In this document: in pieces, positions 37,212-62,060 of the stretch
Layout of the letters: each line of letters begins with the position of its first letter
Position numbering within the stretch: position 1 is the first letter of the stretch
Source: Panorpa germanica
Taxonomy: Eukaryota; Arthropoda; Insecta; Mecoptera; Panorpidae
Length of the DNA stretch: 64,000 bases
Direction: 5' to 3'
NCBI GenBank assembly: GCA_963678705.1
Contig: OY783219.1
Span: forward strand, 2,046,001 to 2,110,000
Program-made: the position numbers and the translations under genes
The notes under the pieces: model-generated
Databases searched by the model: none
The model's input: only the letters and a program-made list of their open reading frames with translations
Told to the model about the DNA's origin: nothing

Positions 37212-37216
37212 ATATA
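36860..37216. repeat. Compound AT microsatellite and TACATATTTATACATA minisatellite
   Basis: Long (AT)n runs are interspersed with a TACATATTTATACATAT-type unit repeated at 37010-37125. It begins about 120 bp past the gene A stop codon, so it probably lies in or just beyond the 3'UTR. Confidence 0.95.
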
Positions 37217-37336
37217 ATTAGAAATTTTGAAAAAAAAATAATCGGAAAATAATAAATGAAATCAAAAATTGAGAATCTGATTAAATGATGTTTTCATTAA
37301 AATATGCGTATTCACCGTGGTGGTTAAGTGAATAGA

Positions 37337-51060
<13,724 letters not shown>

Positions 51061-52570
51061 CTGTAATAAAAAAAATATTTTTTTAATAAAATCCGTCTCC
51101 AAATTTTTTTTGCTGCAGTTTTTTCTTTTCTGCAGATACAAGACCATTGAACAGAGACAACGGCTATGATTTAAGATCTAATTGCAATTTAAGAAGCAAA
51201 ACAATATAGATTATACCTCAAGATGCGCGACATTGTTGGCAACTTTAAATAAGGCCATATACTTTATCTAATAGTCTTCTCTAAAAAACATTGTTAACTA
51301 AATTTTATAAAGTTATTAAACAACATAATAATAGGTTCTATTTCTTAAAACACCTCGGCAACTTAACAAAAAGATATATTTTTAAAGTTATTATTCTATT
51401 ATATTCGAATGACAAAAATAAAACTGGATCTGAATTTCTTAAAATGCGTTTGCACAGTACAATTGCATTGTAATTTGAATGTATATATATTGAGGACATT
51501 ATATGCCTCATTTTCAACAATTATTGCAGTCCTTTGTATTACACATGTATGAAACCTATTAACTATAAATTAATGTACGATTTGCCGACAGAACGTGCCA
51601 AAAATGTCATTTCAAAAAAACAGTTTCTCTTTAGAAAAAAACTTATGTCAAGAATGTGTATTCTATTGAAAGAAGACCAATTTTAAAAATACATTTTTAT
51701 ATTGTAACTGAACTACATATATATTGTACTGAATTCTGTCTTATTTCCTGTGTGCACCCTGCCTAATTAAGCCGCTAATTTAATAATAAATATGGATTAC
51801 AAATGTTTAAGTGTTAAGAAAATATATATACTTGAAGAGTCTTAAGAAAACATGTTTAGTTTGTGGACATGTCCAGGTTCGAGCGCGCCTTGCCGTCGGA
51901 AGCTTTTATCCGATTATATTATTAAAGATATTACACTTAAGAACATCATATCGCACATACAATCATTTACCATTATTTGAATTTAAAGAATCATTCTTAT
52001 TTATATAATTTATTTAAATCCTGTCTATCAAAAAAATGTTCAACCTTGTTTGTACATCCAAAAATGATGATGTTGCATTTTTAAAACAATATAGTAGTTT
52101 TGAAATATTAAATAAATATTAAATATTCAAAAAAATCTATATTTAATTTTGGCTTCCGAATATTATTTTAACATTTCAAAAAATATAAACATTTATTTAT
52201 TTAATTTATTTGATTATAATATAATAAGCCTTTTGTTTCATTTTAAATTAAATAACAGTGGCGCGCGTTTTTTGGTTAAGGCACACAAAACAATCTTCAA
52301 CAGATTGAGAGATTGAGACTGGATATAATGGAATCGAAGACCGCATGCGCACTAAAGACACGATTGTCTCCAGTGCTTGTCACATGTACTCATTATAAAT
52401 ATGTTTTTCAGCATAAAAATTGTTCAAAAAGTGTCCTTTTCTCATCAACAACGTTCCTCCGTTGTCAGATCTTTGTTGTCTCTATTTATCTATAACAAAT
52501 TGTCTTAAAGACACACGTGTACAGTGTGAGGCCGCAGAGAGACAGTTGAATAAAACACGAACAAAAACAC

Positions 52571-52880
52571 CAAAGAGACAGTTCTTAAAACATTTTTGTC
52601 TTTAAAAACTGTTTTAGTAAACAAAACAGATTCCCATCTGGATTCTGTAACATCAAAGGAAAACACGTTTGTTGTTGATTTTTAGTCTGCTTGGTTTGAA
52701 CACGCAGTTTTGTTTTTTGTGAACATTTGCGTTTGTCAGTTGTTGTTTATCATGTTTATAATTCTTATGGGACACACAGAAAAACACTAAAAACAAAATC
52801 AGTCTGTTCAATGTGAACTGTCTGTTTTAAAATAAAAGAAAACATGTTTTTGTTTTGTTTTTTGTCTCTCTATGGTGTGA
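52571..52880 (-). mobile_element. Repeat family V, copy 1 (inverted partner at 61.5 kb)
   Basis: This copy shares AAACACGTTTGTTGTTG, AGTCTGCTTGGTTTGAACACG and GGGACACACAGAAAAACAC with the copy at 61540-62060 on the opposite strand. It is bounded by AGAGACAGTT and GTCTCTCTATGGTGTGAA, suggesting short terminal inverted repeats around AGAGACA. It is non-coding and rich in AAAACA/TGTTTT. Confidence 0.6.
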
Positions 52881-54359
52881 AACCGACATAAGAAGGCATT
52901 ACTTCAGTAGTTCTTAAACTCATTACTATAGTAATAATATTGAAATTAAAATAAAAAGGCACCACTGGATGTTTTATACAAGTAGGATGCGTAAAAACAA
53001 TGCAATAGAGTACGCATGCGCAATAAACAAAATAATTAATATATTTCAAAACACGTGTTAAGTTTATAAAGGTTAATGCGCATGCGCATCGCCATATTGT
53101 GTTCAGCAAATATGGTGGACATTGTTTATAATATGTAAACAATCGACAAGTAAATAATCGTTCTTATCAGGTTGGCATCGTGTTTAAACACCTAAGTGCC
53201 ACTGTTAGGTATTACACAAAGATAATTATTTCAGCAAATTTTGGCAAGTCAATTAATGTTAATAAGTTGTAATACAACTGAAAAGTTAATTTGTTTTTGA
53301 AACATTATAAGTATTTGTAAATAAATAATAGTACCTTTAAAATATGGTATTAAAATCGGGATCGACCTTTTTAATGTTTTCGAAGAGTTAACATAACGAA
53401 ACAACACAATTTTTAAAAGCACTGATTAAAACACTGATTCTATTTAACTTATGTAGATAACTCGTTGTACACAACTTAATTAATTTCACTAAAATTTGTG
53501 TAAATTTTTCACAAAATATAATAATTTTATTATTATTATTAAACACTTTATTTACCAACCTTAAAAACACGCTACACGGCTGAAGAACGGGTATACACTG
53601 ACTGTATTAGCTTGGCTTTCACTCGACGACTCTGATGTAGTTGTAGGCTGAGACGAGAATTAGTAATAGGGTACTTACAAAACACCGAACCTCACTCAAT
53701 GATAGACCAAGCTATATTGAACACCCTTATTTAAATTTTAGGGTAGGTACCTAAATTTAACAAATATATATTTTTCTCAAAGTTTATATAGCTATCTCGC
53801 TTGCACCCGTTCTAGTGGGCGTATTTATTCATCTTGAGTGGGGGAGGAGGTAACAGTTTTTACTTAACAAGGTAACAAATGTTCTTAATGTTTTATTTTT
53901 GTTTATAATCATATTTAAATAACGAAATCATTTTAAATACTCACACAATTAGAATCACATCTCGAAAACATTTAGTGGATCTTTAGAGATTAAGAGGCTT
54001 AGCTCTTTATACAGATTACAGGATTATTTTAATGCAATTAAAGGATATTTGAGGTTATACCACTAATACGAGTAAGTACGAACGAATTTTTATTTGGTCT
54101 TTCTTGAAATATTTCAAACCATTGCCAATTTGATCTCGGTAGCTTATAAGGTAATAATCGACTGCAAAGTTCTGACCATAGATTACTAAAATCAGGGCGA
54201 TTACACCATATTATCTTTATATTAGGTGTAAGCATTTAAGCAGGATTATTTTATTGAAATCTTGTATGTATTAAAATGTCACTTTGCACCAAATATTGAC
54301 TATGCTGATGCTAAGCTTAATTACCAAGCACGTGGCTTGTAAGGCCGCATTAAATTCAC

Positions 54360-54379
54360 CTGGCTGCTTTATAATCCAT
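54360..54379 (-). CDS. Candidate first coding exon of gene A
   Basis: On the minus strand GAAATGG (purine at -3, G at +4) opens a 20-nt reading frame, MDYKAA plus AG, and then the donor CAG|GTGAATT. It ends two bases into a codon, exactly the phase the 50894-51060 exon needs (AG plus A gives Arg, continuing into KFNLAL). The intron would be about 3.3 kb. A match this short can easily arise by chance in 13 kb, so this is a hypothesis only. The true start may lie elsewhere or beyond the window. Confidence 0.2.
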
Positions 54380-55786
54380 TTCTTTTTTCGTACAATTTAT
54401 TTTAACCCTTTCAACTTTGTGCTATTGGCTATACGTTATATAAAATACGTTAAGGACCTTTATTTATAAAGAAATAAAGATAATCACATTAAATCGTTAT
54501 ATATTTATTAATTATATAATTATACATATATTATGAATTTTATTAATTCAGCCGGCATATACAACGTGTCCCAAACCTGCTCATGACTACTCGAGAAAAA
54601 AAAATTATCTCATTTTGTTTTGAAATTAATTATTGAAAAAAAAATTCAAATCTTTCGAAAATTGGACACCTTAAAATGTTTTTAACTACCATGACTACAA
54701 TTTTTTAAATATTTCTGATTTTTTTTCTGTATCGGCAACCTAAGTAGCACTGCTATCTACCACAACCATTAAAAATAGTGTGAACACTACTATGGCAAGT
54801 TTTTTTTTAAATTGGCGCAACTATTCAAGATTCCAAAGTGGTATAATACACCAGGGATATTCTTTCGTTTCTATCCAGCGTAAAAAGAGAATTGTAGTTG
54901 TAGCTAGAGTAAATTTGTTAAAGATTCCATTGTATTTAGTGTCTTTAGGAGATTCGTGCTAGCACATTATGAAACTGTGAAACAAACGTGAGTGTCTTCG
55001 AGCTGCCATGGCTACGCAGATTATACAAACACCAGTGTGCGCTAGGTCGTCCGTACTTATTTAACACTAAACCAATACTTTTACAAATTTTATAAAAAAT
55101 GCATTACTTTAGTCGAAATCCGTTTTGTGAAGTTCATAAAATTGAATGAACTGTTCTTCGTAAACTTAATGAACTCTTCTTCTTGTAACAGCAGGAGAGG
55201 TTTAAGTGTTAATAAGAACTTTTCTTCGTTTTCCTTAAGGTTATTATCACTGAATGATAGTATTGACTTTTTGGTTCCTCAAAAAAAGATGAGCATTATG
55301 CCATATTGAACTATGAAGAATGAATTCTTTCATTCAAGATTTATGTCTCCAATTTTATGGTATAACTATAGGCCTACTGTTAATTATTTGTATTTATAAT
55401 GACCAGAAAATATCCTTTAGATTAATTGGTGTTAGAAAAGGTGACAGCTAAAGAATGGTGGTTAAAGCATCTGGTGAAAACAACTGTGTTAACGAAACCG
55501 ATACAAATCGAACAATTAGAATTGCTTTGTATCTATAAATAATTCAATTTCTCTCAGTCTATACCGCTAATTTACTAATTAGTTTGTAATTAGATCGCTT
55601 GTTGATACTAGGACCCATCTGGTTAGATCTTGTCGATACTGTATTAAATAACTATTAGGTAGAGTATGGTAGAGATAGTTCCAGAAAAAGCAACCCTTGC
55701 AAATGCATGTAGTAGTGTAGTAGGAGCCCACCGGGGCCTCCACAATGGAGATAAAAGCAATACATTTTTGAAAGACTAATCGGAAA

Positions 55787-56650
55787 AAAATTGTTCCTTT
55801 TATTCGGAAAATAATAATTCGAATAATAATTAATAATTATATAAAGCATTACCCCTTAATAGTAGGCAGTAATGTGTTCTGCCTTTTCTTGTTAAATTGC
55901 AATTCAAGTTATAAAGTAATTACTAATATAACTTATCCTTTAAAGTTATTTGATTAGTCTAGAGGCCTTCCTGTTTCATTTGAAATGATAAGTTTGCTAA
56001 AATGTCCTCATACTGTTGCAATACTATCTTAAGATATTTTTATCGAAGTCAGAGGAAAAGAGAAACCTCAAAATATATGTCTGTAGTATAACACAATAAG
56101 AAATGAAACATATTGGGGATTATTCTCAAAAATAATGAAACTCTAACACTTACTTATATCTGGAATGTTGTTCCACAAGTTTAGCAAATATTTTTCTATA
56201 AGGCAATAAAACTATCAAAACAGTAATTGCTTTCTTATCTTAATTTGTCTTGGGTAAAAACCAGTTCATTTCAAAATTTGGTTCTGGCTATAAAACAAAA
56301 ATATAAAATGTACACCTGCTGAAAGGTTGTAACAGTTATATATCCTCCAGCCCTAAAAATACTACCCTTTTAGTAGTAGTAGTACGTTGTAAATTTGAAT
56401 ATACAAATATTATTGACGTCGACAATATTTCTTTTATATTTTTAATTAAATTTTTACCAAAAATTTCAGGTATGTTATTTTTATTTATTTGCAAAGTGGT
56501 ATGTAAAAAGGCCACCCAAAAATAAAGTAAACTCTAAAAATAACGGGATGCTTTTATGACCAGTAGCGGATTGGAAAGTGTGGAGGCACTGTGGCAACGA
56601 AGGATCGGAGGCCCCTAATTATTTTCCGAATAAAAGGAACAATTCTTTTC
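55787..56650. repeat. Inverted repeat pair, ~32-bp arms
   Basis: AAAATTGTTCCTTTTATTCG followed by GAAAATAAT (about 55787-55817) is inverted as ATTATTTTCCGAATAAAAGG then AACAATTCTTTT (about 56619-56650). Both arms have GGCCTCC/GGAGGC-type sequence nearby (55732-55745 and 56605-56615). The arrangement suggests one mobile element of about 0.9 kb or two opposed fragments. Confidence 0.5.
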
Positions 56651-58669
56651 CCGCCTTCGCTCCTTCGTTGCCATAGGGCCTCCGCACCTCTAAACGCGGC
56701 CTTGCACTCTGTTGAAAGCAATTATGATTGGATACTATTGATTCAGCGAGAGGCTACTCTGACTGCATACATTTAATTTTGTAGAAAAGAAAATAGAAAT
56801 TTTTACTGGATATAATTGTAAACGTTAATGCGACTACAATTTGTCTAGGCTTACATACTAAGCAACAAAATGTAATTTGCTATATGACTGTCGTAAAATT
56901 AAATTGTTAGCGGTGTCTCTGTTAGATCAATGCATTAATCTATTGTTGTCTCTATCTCTCTAATGTGCAACTACATTAGCTCTTATCAATAGTTATTTCT
57001 GATTTTTGTTTTTATTTAGAAAAAGACTAACTGAGCTCATATTGATAACAACATAGCTCTTATCTTTCGGCTTTCCTTTGAGCTATTCCAGTCCAATTGA
57101 GTAATTAAAAATCAATTTAAGCAATGATCTTTTTCAGCTCGAAAAGGTGCAAACCAAAAAATTTCTTATGTTACTTTTTAAAATAATTTCAGAAATGATT
57201 CTATCGTAAACGAAATTTATTTTGGAGTTAGAAGTGAAAAACATGTCGCCAGTTTCGAATTGCAAACAAATTTAGGAGATGCATCAACTCTTTCGATGAA
57301 GAATGTGAGCCCAGCCTTATAGAGAAATTGCTATTGTTCAAATTTCCAGCAGAATTATTAACAGAATATCTTTCACTTAAAATGTTTTTTTAAACAGTTA
57401 CAATTGTTAAAACCAATTTATTGTTAGATCATTATTAGCCTTCAGATATTTTCTTCATTTGTGAAACATAACAATGCATTGCACGCGCTTTGTGTTGCTG
57501 TCTGGTTTGGGGCAGGGTCCTAGTTTTAAAAGCCACCTTTGTGATTAGTTTGTGACAATTTGACAAGGGTCCATCAAAGCCTAGCAATGTCAGTGTCAAG
57601 AGAAACCTAGGAATACCTAGTCATCTACAAATATGTATGTTTTTAGTAATTGTTTAATATTTACAAAATATTTCTGAATGTGATGAAAGCCTTTCAAGAT
57701 TTTTTTGAGATCTATTTTTATATCTTTAGAAATATGTCTGACATGTTTTTGGGTAAAATTTTTTGATAAGTTTTTTTAATCGTAGCTTGAGTGTTTTATC
57801 TTGGAGAATGAGGGTTGTATAAATAAAATGATAAAGAAGAACTTTCGAGGATGTTTTGAGAGTGACGATTTAGAGACAGAGAGAGCAATTCGATTTCAGA
57901 GAAAACTGATCTAATTTGACCCGACGAGTGTAATTTAAAATTTAGATGGGGTGAAATAATAAATAACATTCACACATCTGCTAGTTACAAAGGTCACCAA
58001 GGGGTGTGGTTTATACTTTAACATAGTCCAATAACAAACAATAATGTTACTTTTATAAATTTTACCCTATCAATATATTAGAACCCTATTAATATTATAT
58101 TTATATTTATAAATTATTCTTCTGCAATATTTTTCACAACAATGGCTACAGATTAAATGAGATTGACTTTTTGATGCTTTATTTTGATAATTTTTTATTT
58201 ATTTTCAATTATATTCTAGTTATTCATAATATTAAAACTAGAATTTAATATAAATATAAGATGGTTAGCTTTTAAATCCGCTGAAGTAATTTGAAAACGA
58301 TCCAAAAGCGGTAGCAGTCATTTGAAGCCATCGCACGGCCTCTGAAGACAATCTTTAAGGTGGTTAAGCTGGTAAAAATGGTTCAATATAGTTTCAAAAA
58401 TATTCCAGACATTCGACGGCACCTTTAAGACTATTAGTTATTAGAGAAACGGGGTTAGAAATATTAAATCCTGAGATAAGCCCATTGTACTCATACTTCA
58501 TCTCAATACTCGTTTTACCGTTATGGAATAAGAAATGGTGTTCCTTCATTATCTACAGCCCTTGAGGAAACGTTACACCGACATTGGTAGGACACGTAAA
58601 AAGTGCAAAAGTATTACCACATCAATAACAATAAGACGATGAACCTTATCCTCCTTATTTTCATTTCAG

Positions 58670-58735
58670 TATTTGCTGCAACCACCAAGATGGCGGCTTA
58701 GGGCACTCTTACTACCGGACGCATTATGCCGACAG
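58670..58735 (+). other. Candidate plus-strand exon with YY1-like motif
   Basis: A 66-bp GC-richer segment sits between a strong acceptor (CTTATTTTCATTTCAG) and a strong donor (CGACAG|GTAAGTTC). It contains CCAAGATGGCGGCTTAG, where AAGATGGCGGC matches the YY1 5'UTR motif (family knowledge). The ATG there gives only Met-Ala-Ala-stop, but the other two frames are open across all 66 bases. It may be a 5'UTR or internal exon of a plus-strand gene or non-coding RNA divergent from gene A. No partner exon was found. Confidence 0.4.
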
Positions 58736-60345
58736 GTAAGTTCAGAATAATATCTTTACCAATTCTTTTCCAAACACAAATATGCATTACGATTCGTGAT
58801 TTTAATTCTTATGCCTTCCTTCCTGCTTCTTGATACAAGATTATCGATGCTTACTTTAAAAAGTAATCATATGTCACACGGTAATGCCTTTATAAAAACA
58901 CGATTAACTTCTAAATTCTACGATTAAATCTGAAGAAGATAACAAAAGATTTGAAGAGAATCTTTATTGAATCAACATCAACAAAATGCATAAGAAATTG
59001 CAACGAGGTTCGTTTGTTTGTTGAATTTTATTAAGCTTATTGGTGTTCTAACACACGTAAGCTGCTTATTTTAAATCTAAACCAAATACTAAACTATTTA
59101 ATGTATTAATACAGTCTTAGCACCACCTATAAACAAGGGTTTAAACAACTGACCCCTTAAAAATTATATACCTTAAACTGCAGATTGCGGGATTTTATCT
59201 TTTGTGATCTAAGTAGTATATTGCACTTCCTTTTCTAATTGGAATTAGTCGTCTATCTTTTCTAATATGTCTTGCAATGACACCAGCTCATCAGCAGGAA
59301 GAATTTCTTGATCACTAATTTACGAATACGATTGTCTCAAGACAGATCTTTGGTTATCATCTATCAATGAGTAAGTGAGAAACGCTTATGTATGAGTAGA
59401 ATGAGAGCAAATGAGACAAATTAGCGCTTAGAGGTTTTGAAATGGGTGTTAGATTGAACGTTATTTCTATATATCTTAGATAAATGACTTAAGAATGTTT
59501 TTCCATAAGTTTGCGCACTCTCTTACGTTCAACACGAACGTGAAATAAATTTATCTTGGCTCTCCTCGTGTGAGCGCAAGATTATTTTGCCCTAATCAGC
59601 AACCAAACGGTGTGCGATCGCCCTTAATTTGTTTTTTAGCTTGATAGGTGCGTATAGGACCTATATTTCTTCGAATATTTTGTATTTTTACGGTATTTTA
59701 ATTATAACGGAACTGATTTCACAGAAATCTATATCCATTTCTTGTATTGTTTGTTTACTCAGTGATAAAAAATGACACACACACATACAACAGCAGCAGT
59801 AGCACAGTGTGATGCTAATCCTCTATAACAAAAGGTCCATTACATGTAACTGCAGCTTCCTCGTATGCCAGAAGTCGCAGCCATATCAACAATGAAACAT
59901 CCTTGCAAAGCTATACAGGACTATTTAAAAAACTATATTTTTATATGGACATAAAAAAACTACGTTAGTTTGAATACTGTTTGCAAAAGAGATTAAAAAA
60001 CCCTTTATAACGATTTTTTTAGGGCTCGAATAATGTGATTTCTGCAATATGTTATGCTCAGGGGTGTATTCGTTGTGTAGTATAAATGTTGACTTACACA
60101 CGAAATAAATTTTATTACAGAAGAATTGATTGAAAAAATTTTTGACAGTAAAGTCTTAAACGAAAACGCGCTAATGAAAACAGCGTTAAACGAGGTCATT
60201 TTCACACATAGTAAATGAACTAGTCGGTTGACTTGTTGCTCTTACCGTAAAGTACACGTTAAAAAATTTGAATCAGTGTAATTTTGAGCGGACTTTGTTT
60301 TTAGCGAACCTCGTTATATCGCACCAGCTTTAAGGCAAGGGGTTA
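58736..60345. other. Intergenic, no gene recognised
   Basis: If the candidate plus-strand exon is real, this would be its downstream intron. I found no second exon. The frames seen here are short and lack motifs. Confidence 0.35.
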
Positions 60346-60880
60346 ACGTTTCAACTTTTTTATTCATCCTTTTTTTATTTATTTATATTATTGTACAACA
60401 TATTAAGTTTATTGTCTAAAAATTTGAAGTTGATTGGAGTAAAACTGTCGGAGATATAGAGTTTTAAGTCTTCACCTCTCTGGTCTGGTTTTGTGTTATT
60501 TTGAAACTTTCAAACGCGTCTTCTCACACATAGCTTTTTCAGAGTTGGTGTCCTCTCTAGCTCAAAATCTACTTCACCGATTCTTTTGAAATTTTGCACA
60601 CTCTTTCTTTACATAAATGCCGAGGAAACGCTGTTGAGTTTTTTTTTTAATTTTAGCGTATTTTAAAATAACAAAGTTTCTGATTTTTTTCATGAAAAAT
60701 CGGTATTTTGACTTTTAAGTGCTGTAAAAAATTGAAAAATCAATAAAAAAAAGAAAAACTCGATAGCGTTACCTGCAGAAACTTATCAACTAATGAAATC
60801 ATTTTGAATTTTCGATTTCAAATAATCCAGTTATGAGTGACACCGCAATTTTACTTTATTTTGTGACGTCTATGAAGCCC
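60346..60880 (+). mobile_element. TA-MITE family T, copy 4
   Basis: It begins near GGGGTTAACGTTTCAAC and follows the family from ATTGTACAACATATTAAG to TTACCTGCAGAAACTTATCA. The internal arms GAGGAAACGCTGTTGAGTTT and ACTCGATAGCGTTACCTGC are present but mismatched. The right third is truncated after TTTGTGACGTCTATG. Confidence 0.65.
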
Positions 60881-61539
60881 TAAAATCTTTTATATAAATT
60901 TATTTCATCGTACACAAATACACCACTGCTCGTAATTGAAAGAAAGCTATTCATAATGGTATTAGTGAAATAATCTAGTGTGAATTATATTTCGAGTCAT
61001 TTTGAAAGGCCAATGTTAATAGCATTTCCGCTCTCGTGCTGAACTCGCACAATGTAACATATATGTATGTAATAGGTATAGTTTGTGATTTATGTTCGGC
61101 TATATTATATTTGCTAATTACAAATGTGGCTGCAGATGCATTTATTAGGGTTTGTAGTAAAAAGAGACAACGGTAATATTATTTACTTAGTGTTTCTTCA
61201 TTAGTAAAAACATTTCCCGCGTTCTATCAGGTCCTTTTTCACGTTACAGTACCTTCACAAACCGAAAGGTTATTGTGGTGATTGAAATCGTCCATGCGTT
61301 CATCTTGAAGCACCTAATTCAAGTGCTCTACAATGTGCAAGGCATATGAGACTCATTCAAATTTGTGTTATAAATATATTAGACAAATGTTGCCTTTCTA
61401 ATGTACATGTTGTTGAAATAGTGGCGTCCTTCTAGGGGGTGCAAAGGGTTTAAAGCATTCACTTTGATTAACTTCCCTTATTGATAGAATTTCAAAATTT
61501 GTAGATAGAAAAATATATCATATTATCCCGGTTACACAC
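60881..61539. other. Intergenic, no feature recognised
   Basis: AT-rich sequence with no repeat partner seen and no exon. Confidence 0.4.
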
Positions 61540-62060
61540 CAGAGAGACAGTTTTGAAAACAGTGTTGTCAAAAAACAAAACAAAATCATGTTTTGTTTTA
61601 TTTTATTTTAAAACAGTTCTGTTTTTCGAAAGCAGACTGTTTACACTCTTGCTAGTTTATAGAAAATATCGCACAGTTCTTCTTCTTCACACGGTACGAA
61701 TTCATTTTCGGAGTGTTCACACCAGAGAGACAATTTTGAAAACAGTTTTGTTGTCAAAAAGCAAAACAAAAACATGTTGACACTATTCACACTGAACAGA
61801 CTGGTTTTGTTTTTAGTGTTTTTCTGTGTGTCCCATAAAATTTATAAACATAATAAACAACAACTGACTAGCGCAAATGTTCACAAAAAACAAAACTGCG
61901 TGTTCAAACCAAGCAGACTAAAAAACAACAACAAACGTGTTTTCCTTTGAATGTGTTTTGTTTACTAAAACAGTTTTTAATGACAGAAATGTTTTAAAGA
62001 CTGTCTCTTTGATACAAACATTGGTGTTTTTGTTCAGAAAAAACAAATTTTTTTCGTGTT
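61540..62060 (+). mobile_element. Repeat family V, copy 2, with a duplicated end
   Basis: CACACCAGAGAGACAGTTTTG occurs at about 61536 and again, with one change (GAGACAATTTTG), at about 61720, so the left terminus is duplicated. The body then matches the 52.6-kb copy on the opposite strand through TGTGTGTCCCATAAAATTTAT and CAAACGTGTTTTCCTTTGA. It ends GACTGTCTCTTTGATAC. A 75-codon frame over the duplicated part is repeat-derived. Confidence 0.6.

Larger units (their letters stand above)
51061..58669. other. Region upstream of gene A's first confident exon
   Basis: It should contain upstream gene A exon(s) or promoter. Candidates are the tiny coding exon at 54360-54379 and a minus-strand donor TTTT|GTAAGTAC near 53683 that could end a non-coding exon. 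Mobile-element remnants lie at 52571-52880 and 55787-56650. Nothing else is recognisable. Confidence 0.35.

Noticed and set aside
53683..53760. Non-coding first exon of gene A ending in TTTT|GTAAGTAC on the minus strand
   Set aside because: Only the donor is convincing. There is no supporting promoter or acceptor partner, so it was left as a remark only.
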